Assembly (NCBI GenBank): GCA_940337035.1
Contig: CALNHX010005278.1
Span: 46,061-110,060, forward strand
Reading direction: 5' to 3'
DNA length: 64,000 bases
Source: Agriotes lineatus
Lineage: Eukaryota > Arthropoda > Insecta > Coleoptera > Elateridae
Positions 44,771-56,000 of this stretch are shown here, piece by piece. The notes beneath the pieces were generated by a model. That model ran no database searches. It was not told the origin of the DNA and saw only the letters and a list, made by a program, of their open reading frames with translations. The position numbers and the translations under genes are program-made. Position 1 is the first letter of the stretch. The number at the start of each line of letters is the position of its first letter.

Positions 44771-47700
44771 CTTCTTCTTTTTCCTCTCTTTGATAGGCTT
44801 ACAGCCTATTTTTTAACAGGTAATTTCATATACCTTCTGCCGACGACGATATCCAACTTTCGCGCCATCTTTTTGGGGGCGGCCCGGATTCCTTTTGGTA
44901 TTGGGTATGGAATCTCTGGCGATCTTTATAAGTCTGTTGGGAGCAGCTCTACTACCACGCTCGTCCCACTGTTTCGGCGTTTTTTAATGAATTGATGGGC
45001 GTCTTCTACTTTACACTGGTTCCTAATATCTTGATTGGGGATTCTGTAAAGTCGTGTTTTCCCTGCAATTGCTCTTAGGGTCCTCATTTCTACGGTTCTG
45101 GTTTGTTGTTTCGTCCTTTGAGTATTTGCCCTCGTCTCGGCTGCATATGTTAGAATGGGTCTTATCATAGTCTTATAGATCCTGACTTTACTCTCCACTG
45201 TCATATGTTTATTTGCCCAAGTTAGATCTCTCAAATATCCCGATATTTGGCTGCCTTTGACTGTTTGTTGCTTTACTTCGTCGTGTATATTGCGATCACT
45301 ATTAAGTTGAGCGACATGACTTGTTGTATGATTTTACCTTTTGATTCTAATTTGCAACGTAAAGGTTCCTTCGAGATGACCATACTTTTTGTTTTGTTCT
45401 TTGATAATATCATGTTGTATTTTTCTGCTGTCGTTGTAAATTCTTGCAGTAGTCTCTGGAGATCATCTTCATTTTCGGCAATTAGTAGAGCGTCGTCCGC
45501 GTAGCACACGATGTTTCTATTGTGATCACCCATTCTATATCCTGTCTTTGGTTTTATCGAGTCAATGATCTTATCCATAATCATATTAAATAATCTAGGG
45601 CTTAACGAGTCCCCTTGCTTTATACCCGCTGTTACAGGAATATCGTCAGTATATCCGCTTTGGGTTATTATTCGGGTTTTGGAATCGGTGTTTATGTCAA
45701 TGATTAACTTTGTTATTTCTGTAGGTACTGCTTTTTCATGTAATATTTTTACAATGTCGTCTAACTGCGCCCGATCGAAAGCTTTGGTGAGGTCTACAAA
45801 GCAAAGATAGGCTGGTTTTGCATATTCTATTGCTTTTTCAGCTAATTGGCGCACTATGAAAATAGCATCGATCGGCGATCGATTTTGTCTACACCCCTGT
45901 TGCTCTTCGTTCATGGGTATGTAAGCGTCCAGTTTCTGTAATATTATCCTGGTTGTCAGCTTTAAAACAGTGCTTAACAGAGTTCTCAAGTTGTGTTTTT
46001 GAACCTCTTTTGAAGACAGGGATGGTAATACTCCATTCCGTCGCTATAACTCCTGAGTCAAATATTTTTTGAACCAGCATTTTTAGTTGTAATACTAGAT
46101 CGGTGCCTCCATATTTAAGCAGTTCGTTTGTTATACCATCAGTACCTGGGGATTTACGGTTCTTCAATTTTTGAACATTAGCTGAGATGTTTCTGTATGA
46201 TATTTGTATAGTGTTATGCACTGCGTTTTGATTTATGTCTATTTTAACTTTTTTTTGTAATGTGCTCTGATACAGCTGGGTGAACTAGTTTTCCCAATCT
46301 TCGTTACTTATCTTATTTGTCTGCACCAGTTCGTTTGTTTCCGCTTTCCTGTTCCGGAGCATTCCCCATACCTTTTTCTGTGCTCCATATAAGTCATTCT
46401 CCATGGATTTTGTAAACCGTTCCCACTATTCATTTTTAATTTTCCTTATTCTATTATTTGTTTCATTTCGTTGTCCTATATATGCGACTCGATCTTCTTG
46501 ACTTCCGCTAGAGAGATATCTTTTATATGCTATTTTTTTCTTTTTACACATTTCTTTTGTTGCTGTTGTGAACCATGGCGTTCTTTTATTTTTTGTTCTG
46601 CTGTTCTTTATAGTTCTTTTGCCACAAGCTTCTGTGGCTGCTTCCAAGATGTTTGCTTTTAACTGTTCCCAGCTTTGTTCGACATTATCCTTATCTAGGA
46701 TGCCATTGTTTATAACTTTTTGTGTTAAGCGATTTACATACAAGTCCTTCGTACTGTCTTGCGTGGGGGTCAATGTTTATTTTCCCTGTACAAGTATTTG
46801 ACTCTGGTAAAGGCTGAGTATGGTGTTTTGTTCTGAGCAGCCTAATTCTACAGAGGACAAGTTTGTGGTCGCTCGCTATATCTGCCGAATTTAAGGTTCT
46901 TACATCTAATATTTGATTCGGCGTAAAACTTTTGCTTGTTAGTATGTAGTCTAGAACCGACTGCTACCCTCTTGTATTTGTCCATGTGTATTTGTAGCGC
47001 CATTTGTGATCAAAGAATGTGTTGTTTATTCGGAGATTATTCTGTGTGTATATCATAAGATCTCCGCTTGTGTTTTGTGTTGCTTCATTAAATCGCTATT
47101 TTATGCCTGGGATTACGTGGTTTCCAATTCTAGCGTTGAAGTCACCCATAACTAATATATTGTCCTGTGCATTCAGTTTGTCTAATTCACTTTGTAGTAC
47201 TTCGTAAAATTCTTCAATTTGTGTTTTAGGTTTCTATATATCAGGCGCATAGATACTATATATATGTAGCTTATTTTTATTTATTTTTAGAGTTATTCGA
47301 AGCAACCTTTCGTTTATATAGCCTATTTCCTCTATGTCGTGTTTATACTTTTGATGTATCAGCAATCCTACTCCTTCTTTTGCTCTTTGATGTTTTTCTT
47401 TACCAGAGTATATTAATATGTAATCTTCAACTTCCAGTGTTCCCCTTCCTTTACGTTTCGTTTCTGTAACGGCACATATGTCTATTTTTTTTCTTGTAAT
47501 TCTAGCACAACTTCTATATCTTTTCCATTCCAAGACATTATATTCCACGTAGCTAAACGTAGGGTATTTTGTTTCCATATTCGTCTAATCCTTTTTCGAT
47601 GCCTGGTCGTCGTCAATCCATGTCCGAGGCTTAGTATGCTCTTTCTGTGAGCAAGTTTGGTTAACATCTGCAGGAAGGTTGCTAGCCTGGTTTGCAGATG

Positions 47701-47786
47701 ATTTTTTAACTAGGTTTACTCCTCAAAACTAGGGTCCGTGTGGGCGTCACTCCCCAAATAGTACCGATGTACTACCCCATGCGGGG
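44771..47786 (-). mobile_element. RTE-like LINE, minus strand, with about 10-bp target duplication; decayed
   Basis: Minus-strand pieces in order: endonuclease at 47578-47234 (DICAVTETKRKGRGTLEVED, EGVGLLIHQKYKHDIEEIG); linker at 46773-46426; RT start at 46221-45889 (KLKNRKSPGTDGITNELLKY); RT core at 45989-45273 (CFVDLTKAFDR, AGIKQGDSLSPRLFNMIMD, CYADDALLIAENEDDL); C-terminal part at 45234-44926. Frameshifts separate them. The 3' end on this strand is a GAAGAAGAA-like simple tail. CAGGTATATT (44761-44770) and CAGGTAAATT (47787-47796) flank it, each one base from the unfilled site CAGGTACATT seen in the other arm of the host foldback. Confidence 0.88.
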
Positions 47787-47955
47787 CAGGTAAATTCCAT
47801 TTTTTTTTTTTAAATATGATGTAGGTATACCAGGTAAGACCGTTCAAATTACTATATAAGAAAGTGTTGTGAATTACTCACAGCTGCAGGGACGGACTAG
47901 ACCTGATACTTATGACCCCATTTTTATATGCCCTGCATGATAAGAACTTTGGACA

Positions 47956-48505
47956 TTGGTATTCAACTGTGGGGCACATCTGCTAACTCCAATATTGAAA
48001 TCCTTGAACGCTTCCAATCGAAAGTGTTGCGAATAATAGCGAACGCGCCCTGGTTCGTGTCCAACGCGGCTATCTGTAACGATCCTCAAAATCCAACGGT
48101 GAAAGAAGAAGTCAACCACTATAGTGCTAAATATAGTGACCGTCTTAGAGCACATCGCAATAGTTTAGCAACAGACCTTATGGCTCCTCTAAACCAGAAT
48201 AGAAGGCTTCAAAAATACATGCCAAACGACTTGCTTACCAGATTTCCTATTTAAATTAATATTAAGTCTTGCTTTAGTTTTAGTTTAGTCGTAAGGTCTA
48301 GTTTATAAGTTATTTTGTACCCAAAAGCCACAAAAGAACAATATGCATACTGTTATAGGGGCATACTACTGAGTATACTTCTACATGTCCAAATAAACAG
48401 CTCAAAAAAATTACTAAATGTACATGTACAGATTGTAAATAAATTGGGAAGGTAATAAAAAAATGAATGAAGGGTACTTAATTGTTAGTCAATAGATAAA
48501 GGTAT
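47956..48505 (+). pseudogene. Jockey-type LINE 3' fragment in the loop of the foldback
   Basis: The plus strand reads GIQLWGTSANSNIEILERFQ, SKVLRIIANAPWFVSNA, then NPTVKEEVNHYSAKYSDRL and a stop at 48252-48254. This is the C-terminal tail of Jockey reverse transcriptases. About 250 bp of 3' UTR with AATAAA-like text follows. It starts where the two foldback arms stop pairing (after TTTGGACA at 47955), so it inserted in the loop or arm end. Confidence 0.85.
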
Positions 48506-48859
48506 GTAAAAAACGTTGTCCAAAGTTCTTATCATGCAGGGCGTAAAAAAAGAGGGGACATGAGTGTCACGGCTAGTCCGTCCCCACAGCTGTGAGTAAT
48601 TCACAACACTTTCTTAGATAGTAATTTGAACGGTCTTACCTGGTATGCATCATATTTAAAAAAAAATTGGAATGTACCTGGTGGTTCAATAATTATGTGT
48701 AAAAAACTTGATTCCATTGGAGCTCTTTGGGAGCCCATATCTCCGAAGAGGAGGCCTATACGAAAAAAGTTTATATAAACTTGTAGTATTCTTTTCACGT
48801 GTATTTCATATCCGGAAGATTTCCCACATTTTCCCGTACACCCCGTATATATCTCTTGT

Positions 48860-51064
48860 CAGTAAAATCTGTAACAGGGAGGTACCTCAAGATCTAAAAT
48901 TACCAAGTGTGTATAAAATGTACTGATAACCATCTCACCAGCCAGTATCAATGTAAGGAGCACATCAAATACTTAAAATTATTAAACTGCGAAGGTAATC
49001 ATCCGGCCAACTACAGCTGGTACGTAGTGTATAAGTAACTAAAAGAAAAATTTTGCACCTCTAAGGAAACGTTAATTAGCACCACAGGCATTTGCAACAT
49101 TTAGACCGCATGCAACACGCTTTATCTTGTTATCTGGAACGCAAACGGGTGGCACATGGGCAAGAGATAAAAATATTCCTAACAAATAATGGCATCAATA
49201 TACTTAATACCAATTTTGATAGTCGAAAGTTATTTAAGGTTACCAGGATAATCGCTATGTGGTATGCAATATCCGGACGAAACTGCATTCGGAATAACAA
49301 ATATAGTTAAAAGCATCTACATGCAAGCTGTGTCACCGTGAAAGATTGAAATTAGCTCTCCGCCAAAGCCAATAATCAAGAAAGAACATTTTGAAGACTT
49401 ATACAAGGCTTGATCACCGCCTTATTGCAGGAATTAATTACAATGCAAATAAAAAAAAATGGGGATCTAGACACATTACACCGGGAGAACGGTAAATCTA
49501 TAAAGCAATAAGCCATAATAATTTGCACCTTTTTACTGATAAACCTACCTACTAGCCTTTTGACTTTTGCGTAACCCAAGGTGTCCTACATAACTATTAT
49601 ATTTTGATATAGAAACTTGGAATTATTTTTCGACGATGCACATATATATTGCCTACTATTTATAGTACAACAAAGTTTAGGAGTCTGCTAGTGCAAACCT
49701 ATCGCCGACCTTGTCGCTAAAAATACCAGATAAAATTGATCAAGTAGTTGCACAACTGAACCTATCCATCGAATAAGCTGCATGGGGCTAACTCATATCC
49801 GTGATGTAGCAAAAAACAAAGAAGACTGAGCAACTTTCATTAAGACAGAGGTCAAAAAATAGAGGCGTAGGTTAAGAAAACGTTAGCTAAACGCTAGATC
49901 ACCTGCAGATAAAAGTGAGCCAAACTAGACTACTAAACAGCTTAAGGTTTTTTTTTATCAATGAACGCGCCTAATTAAGCTATACAAAACCCCCCTAATT
50001 CAACAGAAGCAGCTGATTATTCCCTGTGGAATGTTTCTAGAAAAATACCTGCAAAAGTCCTTACCGCCAATCAAGAAGAAACTGAACTTGGGCAAACAAT
50101 GGAAATGAGAAAGTATTTGTGAAAGACCTGGCAATAGTTTTCCACTACTAACGCAACTACTACTCGTAAAATCTCCATTTCAAGTACGAGTAGATCTGCC
50201 AATCTCTCCCTTTAAAATAAAAGAGATCGGAGGCACCTTCATGGTTCACATCAACACGAAAAAAGCACAACAAACGACCTGATATGGGGAAAGGAAAAAA
50301 CTACCAAGCGAAGAATTTGCTTGTTTGTTATGAACAAGATATGGGCATGCAGAGTAACAGCTACCTTAGACATCAACTGCAGTGGTCCTACTAGATTTTT
50401 GCCGATACTAAAGAGTTCATGAAGAGTTTAAAATTATTTTTATATAGATTATGATTTGCAATTGCTGTTATTAGACTGGATAACGTTCTATCTCAGTGGA
50501 AAGTAGAACAAATAACACTGCTCGTAAAACCAAGGAAAAATGTCGAAGAAGAAAAGTCATGCCGGCTTATCACCTTTTTACTAGTAATGTCAAAGCTAAT
50601 TCTTCGAGAAATAGTTCTTACATAAACTAAAATCTTTATTATAAAACGCAAACATAAACCTCAAACATTAATTTAGATTCAGAAAAATCATTTTAGTATA
50701 CGAGTAGATCAAGTGCATGGGGTTGCTCAGACAAGATTAGGAGCCGGGAGATGCTGCTTAGCAACCTTCTTCAACATCTCTCGAGCTTTTGACAACGTCC
50801 AGCACGATGTGTTGCTATACAAGATCAACATGATATTGTTACATAACTGCTACCAATCGTGAAACCGTATTGAATAGGCAGCTTCTTCAGGCAAAATTTC
50901 AAAACCAAACAACTAGATTCTCAATCAAATCAAGCATCCCCCAAGGAATAGTCCTCGGGCCATTATTGTATTTACTATATATAGCGGATCTATCGACGAC
51001 TAGATCCAGTTGGGTCTTCAAAATTGAAGCGTTAGTGCCAATGAATGGAAATGATCACACATAA
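48860..51064 (+). pseudogene. heavily decayed Jockey-type LINE (gag, endonuclease and RT traces)
   Basis: The ORF1 (gag) zinc-knuckle trace is at about 48945-49080 (KEHIKYLKLLNCEGNHPANY). The endonuclease start follows at about 49120-49220 (a WNANG-like block, then EIKIFLTNNGINIL). The RT is at about 50480-50600 (VEQITLLVKPRKNVEEEKSC) and 50870-51064 (FSIKSSIPQGIVLGPLLYLL). The ORF1-endonuclease-RT order is right for Jockey. Stops and frameshifts throughout. It begins directly beyond the right tip of the foldback at 48847. Confidence 0.68.
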
Positions 51065-51189
51065 CCTTTACTCTAAATAAACGTTGATACCCACCTGTCA
51101 CTTTGAATATCACTTAATGCACTAGTTTGACATGAGTGCTTATAATACCGTGTCAAAATCTTAATATCGGTATTCGATATTAATAGTAC

Positions 51190-51313
51190 TTTATTATACA
51201 CGACGATAAGGTTAAATTTTATCCAAGAGTGAATCGTTTAACGTCGGGACGAAGTCGAGACGTTAATGATTCAAGAGTGGATAGTAGTAACATTATCTTC
51301 TTGTATAATACAA
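51190..51313. repeat. snap-back hairpin
   Basis: Arms TTATTATACACGACGATAAG and TTATCTTCTTGTATAATA, then CCAAGAGTGAATCG with TGATTCAAGAGTGG. The loop is ACGTCGGGACGAAGTCGAGACGT. AT-rich tips and a GC-rich loop, as in the other members of this class. Confidence 0.65.
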
Positions 51314-51481
51314 CATATTTCTATAGCAAGAACTAAGAATTTCAAAAGAAAATAAGGAAAGTCAATCATATTTTAAAATCTCAGTAGCAAGATTGGGTTG
51401 CTAAGATAATACGAAGCTGTAATATTTAATTTAAATAAAAGTTAGAAAATTAAATTACTTTATCGGTAAACGTCATAAAAG

Positions 51482-51600
51482 TGACAACTTATGTGTCTTT
51501 ATTGACAAGGTAAAAGTGTCACTTTATCTGATGAAGCAGATAAAATAGCAACTTTTGCGTACTTTATGTGCCTAATTACATAAAATCGTTGCTCTCTTTC
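51482..51600. repeat. snap-back hairpin
   Basis: TTATGTGTCTTTATTGACAAGGTAAAAGTGTCACTTTATCTG pairs imperfectly with CAGATAAAATAGCAACTTTTGCGTACTTTATGTGCC. The arms use the same building words (TTTATGTG, AAAAGT, CAGATAA) as the element at 18358. Confidence 0.5.
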
Positions 51601-51872
51601 TTTCTTTCTATGTTGTTCGCTATCTCCTCCGAAGATACTGGACCGATTAAATTGTATGATGGCTTAAAATTTTGCCAATTTTTAGACTTAGATCGTAGGC
51701 CGGTTTTTATTTTTAAAAAGAGTACGAAAAAGTTTTAATTTAAATAAACCGTTAAGCAGCGGATCGGAGCGTCTGTCGCCGTGGGTTATGGTGTGACAGC
51801 TGCTGTGGCCGTGTGCTATTAGCTCGGGTGATTTAGTATGTTCATATATTATTATAGTAGTGCGTTATTTAA

Positions 51873-51957
51873 ACAACCGAGGTTGGCGCAGGGGTAAAAT
51901 GCTCGCCTGTCACGCGGATGGCCCGGGTTCGATTCCCGGCCGATGCTTCCTTTTTTT
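51873..51957 (+). pseudogene. tRNA-Gly(GCC)-derived tRNA pseudogene with GTC anticodon and pol III terminator
   Basis: From about 51892 to 51946 the sequence follows tRNA-Gly(GCC) almost base for base: AATGCTCGCCTG, CACGCGG, box B GGTTCGATTCC and the 3' acceptor strand CCGGCCGATGC. The anticodon reads GTC because of one C-to-T change in CTGCCAC. The 5' acceptor and D-arm (ACAACCGAGGTTGGCGCAGG) no longer pair with the 3' acceptor strand, which would need GCATCGG. A T7 run at 51951-51957 would terminate pol III. No functional charging is expected. It may be a SINE head or a rearranged tRNA copy. Confidence 0.7.
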
Positions 51958-51999
51958 AAAATGTATATTAGTGAAATTTATCTGAATACGTTTGCGGAT

Positions 52000-52130
52000 A
52001 AAATAGTATATGTTATTCGGAGTAAAAGTGACTTTATGTGGCTTAGCTTGGCCACATAAAGTATCACTTTTAGTCCTAATAACATAATCTGCGGATTGAA
52101 GTATTGAAGAAGAACATAATCTACTATTAT
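52000..52130. mobile_element. snap-back element with AATAGTATATG boundary
   Basis: The left tip AAAATAGTATATGTTATTCG and right tip ACATAATCTACTATTAT bound a stem GGAGTAAAAGTGACTTTATG / CATAAAGTATCACTTTTAGTCC. The right side carries an extra ACATAATCTGCGG block, as if the tip had been duplicated. Close relative of the element at 18358 (same stem words) and of 52913 (same tips). Confidence 0.78.
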
Positions 52131-52667
52131 CTAAACTTGATGTTAAATTGCTACTTTATTTACCCTTGCTGTTAAAAAACAATTGACCTTTTGTTTTGAG
52201 CCGATTCAAGTACACTTTAACATTTGCTATAGAAAAAAAACTTGTAGTACAGAGATACCAGCATTAACACCAGTATTACTATTAGAATATTTACTTAGCT
52301 TTACCTAGTTATTATTATTTAAAATACTTTTTAAATAACAAATAAAAAATTCTTTCTTTAAATTAACGTTGACTACAGAATGAATTCCATTATTTTCTTT
52401 ATAAGTAGATAAATAAATGAAGTAATGAAAAATGTTACAAAGAATATTCTATAAATATAATAAAGTGACGTTCTTTATGTGTAACTAATAAACCAAATGA
52501 TTTAAAATTGTTCATAAAATATAAATTGTCTTTTTGCACTTGCGGGACTAAAGTTGGCACTTTAGTCACTTATTTCAGGGACTAAAGTAGCTCATTTACT
52601 CTCTAGGGACAGAAGTAATTACTTTAGCCCCTAGGGACTAAAGTAAAAAATGTTACTGTATCTATGG
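52131..52667. other. AT-rich; contains a small GGGACTAAAGT repeat
   Basis: At about 52543-52645 the phrase GGGACTAAAGTNNCTCATTTA and variants recur four or five times in both orientations (GGGACTAAAG / CTTTAGTCC-like). No gene seen. Confidence 0.5.
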
Positions 52668-52803
52668 TAATCTATGGTAAATTCGGGGTTATCAGGTTAG
52701 GTTTCGCGTCAGTTTTGACATAAACTGACGCAAAACCTAAGCTACTAACCTCGAATTTGACATAATTGTGAGCTCTTGTCATAATGACTTACAGTGCCAC
52801 CAA
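52668..52803. repeat. third copy of the palindromic core shared with 2767 and 34845
   Basis: TCAGGTTAGGTTTCGCGTCAG, TTTTGACA, CTGACGCAAAACCTAAG and CCTCGAATTTGACAT follow the core of the two other palindromic MITEs, ending ACAGTGCCACCAAC. Its outer arms are missing or altered, with a GTGAGCTCTTGTCATAATG block in the right arm. Confidence 0.7.
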
Positions 52804-52912
52804 CTTTAAAATTTAGCAAAGGCTACTAATTTTAAAATAATTGTAACTAAAATGTCAATAAATGACGTTTAAAAAAACGGGTTTTCGTTTTAAATCTTCC
52901 TGCAACGTGAAA

Positions 52913-53050
52913 AAAATAGTATATGCAACTCGGAGAGAATGCTATTTTGCTTCAGTGCAATTTCTGACTCTCGGGCTTCGCCCTCGAGTCAGAAATTGTA
53001 CCTCAGCAAAATAACGCATTTCTCTCCCTTATTGCATAATCTACTATTAT
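52913..53050. mobile_element. snap-back element with AATAGTATATG boundary
   Basis: Tips AAAATAGTATATGCAACTCG and TTGCATAATCTACTATTAT. The stem is GAGAGAATGCTATTTTGCT / AGCAAAATAACGCATTTCTC and continues through CAATTTCTGACTC with its complement. The loop is the GC palindrome CTCGGGCTTCGCCCTCGAG. Same tips as 52000 but an unrelated stem. Confidence 0.8.
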
Positions 53051-56000
53051 TAAAATGAGCTCTCAAATACTTTGTGGAGTATGAATAGATTGTACACTAC
53101 GTCGCGCGCGCGCCGTCACATTTCTATTGATATAGACATATTAGTTTGGTATGTGTAATATTGATGATGGTGTGCCTCTTCAGGACGTTTTTACCTTACA
53201 TTATATCTATGTATACATTATGAGACATGTTTAATTTTGAACTGTATTGAATATTTTTATAGGAATATGTTACTACCGAAATAATGGTATTTTTACATCA
53301 ACACCGGACAACATTCATCCGAGCTCCCGGTATTCGGCGATGTCCGAATCCCGGTATTGTACAGTTTACAGAATCTAGATTGACTCTCAAGGTAGGCCAT
53401 GAAAGGCGCTGGGATGATATTTGATTTCACCGAATTGGCAATATGTGGAAAGAAGTAATTGTCAGACATACAAAGTTTGGTTATATTTTATATGACAAGT
53501 AATCAGTAGCGGTGTGTGAATGGATTTTGTTTGCGCAGTGACTAACGTCATATGACAGATTCTTTGTGTTTTAAAGTGTGAAAATTGCTGTTGCTGTTGA
53601 TTTTGTTAATTCTGTTATTTTATTATTGCTATTGCTATTGTTATTTTTTTGTGTGTTGTTAATTCTGTTTCGAAATGCACCATACCACAATGTTGAGTAC
53701 GCCTCTGATTTATTTTGTCATTTAGCTTAAATAAGGTTAACAATTTAATGTCAATATGATAGATGTCAAAAGTGTTACTAGATTCTAACATTAGTTCCGA
53801 TTTTCACCGCGCTTCAATCTAGAATCTGTAAGCTGTAAGCACTATTTGACATGGCACACGCACATTGTGACCAAACGCAAATAGAACAATCTACATTCTA
53901 CAGATGTACTGGCAAATAGGGCGAAACATTTGAAAATATATTTTTGCTTTATAAATCCATCAAGCTTGTTTGAACATATGGAGTACAACTCTGGAGTACA
54001 GCAAGCACCTCGAATATAGAAATCCTACGGAGGTTTTAGTCAAAATTACTTCAGTTCAATCGTTGACGCTCCATAGTTTGTGCCAACCAACAAAATGATT
54101 CGCCGCAACTTGCAGGTAGATACTGTGCCAAGTGTAATTAAAAATTAGTGTAACTATAAACTGTGCACACCAGTTTATCCTAACATACACACAAAAATAT
54201 CTACGATTACTGACAGTCGGGATGAAACGAAATAGAGAATCATTTTCAACTTGTCAACTAAAAATGTTTGTCAAATCCGTTTTCGTCATATCAATGATTA
54301 TAAATAAATCGTAAGCTGAGCTTTGTCTACTTTATAAGTAAAAATAAAAGTGAAAAACCCCCACCCTAACATGACGATCTTCGCCAATCTTTTGGTCTGA
54401 TGGGTTTGCTAGAACTACCATATTTACTCAACAAAAAATAATAGGTTTCTAATATTCAGGATTTTGCAAAAATGGCGGATTAAATTTTGATTAAAATGTT
54501 ACGTTGTTAAAAGGCACTTTCTGAGTAGGAAAAAATTATAAACAAAGTCTTTGTGTTACGATTTTGAAGTTATAGCGCGGTTTTCTTAACCTCAAAACTA
54601 GCTGAACTGGCAACATTGTTAATTAGAAATAGATAAATCTATATTGTTGCGTGGGTCCCAGCGTGATCCTGTTCATCGGTAACGATCGGGCGCACTCGTC
54701 TTCGATCGGCCGTCGACTGGCGTGTTTTTTGTGTGGCAGCAACGAGCAAACATGAAGTGTACGCCTTTGTACTCAAGCCGTTAGTGTCTAGCCAACAATC
54801 GGATTCTGGGAGTTCGAGTCCCACCGACTGCAATATTTTTTTCTTTGTGAATTAATGTAATTCGCGTTTTCGTTTGCTGTTTCACTATTATTAGTAACAT
54901 ATCTATATTTTTACCTATTTTGTACATAATTTTGAACACTATTTCTAACGAAGGAGGTTAAATCATTTTCTTCTGCAACTTTATTATTTATAATTCAATT
55001 TATAAAACACAAAATTATTTTACGTAAAGTAAGGCTACCTATGCCGTGGGCTCAAAAGTTGGTAATCCCTAATTGAAATATCTGCGATTAAATGCATTGT
55101 TTTCAAATATTTTTCGATATCTTGTACATCCTCTTTTGAGATTTGAATTTCGAAGGTTCTTGGGTTTCTTTTCATTACTTGCCAAAATTATATCTAGCTA
55201 TTTAGATTCGTATATTTAACTTTATATGTTTGTATGTTTTTCATCAGAATGCTGAATATTAAAGATATTAAGAATTAAACGGGAATCCCAAATTTTCAAA
55301 GAATATAACAAAGAATTCTTTTATTATTTTTTCTTACTCTGACAGTTTTCCGTGATAACGTAACACTGAGTTAATCGGCCATTTTTGCAGCAGCGTTTAT
55401 TTTTTTATGGTGCTCTGCAATTATGGTAACGCTGAATGTATACAGTACGGGAAGAACTTCCATTTTGTGAGCTTCCCAATTTCGAAAACACGACTTATCA
55501 AAACGTCGTGCTGTACAATTTGTCATTTGCTTGATATTATCTAAGTTGATGAATGTAACGACGTTTGTTATGTGGGTTGCAGTTAAAATTCGTTAGGGGC
55601 TAGACGTTTCGCGGTCCACCTTAAACATAGTGGAATTTATTCTTATACTTGCCATCTAGGCTCGTCCTCGTCGGTTTGTTTTATTGCGTCTTTTCAAAAA
55701 CGGTATATTTTTCAAACACATTATTTTGCATCATAAAGATCATAAATGTTTCGGCTCTTGCATGTAATTAGTAAAAAAATACTAGTTAGATCATTATAAA
55801 GCTCTTCAAGTTCTTCCTCTGTATATTTTCCTTCTAAATAATTAGGTACATTGTTCAGGTATATTTTGAAAGGTTAATACTCGTGCGTCACCGTTTCTAT
55901 TTTATGAGAGTCTCCAGCTACATAATAGGATATTACGTTACAAGATCGGTAAGTACCTTAGAACAGGCCGAAAAAAAGTCCAACGAGGCACTTAACGATC

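Larger units (their letters stand above)
41042..48847. mobile_element. outer foldback element split by four later insertions
   Basis: The left tip TACAGGGTGTCCGGAAAA (41042) and the right tip, reverse-complemented TACGGGGTGTACGGGAAAA (48847), begin arms of about 330 bp. The left arm exists in three pieces: 41042-41195, 44748-44770 and 47797-47955. The right arm is continuous (about 48510-48847). It gives the pre-insertion sequence for two of the insertions. TA at both tips. After removing insertions the element is roughly 700 bp and non-coding. Confidence 0.88.

Noticed and set aside
54775..54831. tRNA gene
   Set aside because: A box-B-like AGTTCGAGTCC is present, but no box A and no acceptor pairing could be found.
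55410..55500. THAP zinc-finger fragment
   Set aside because: Only NFHFVSFP fits; the cysteine spacing is wrong and the frame closes quickly.
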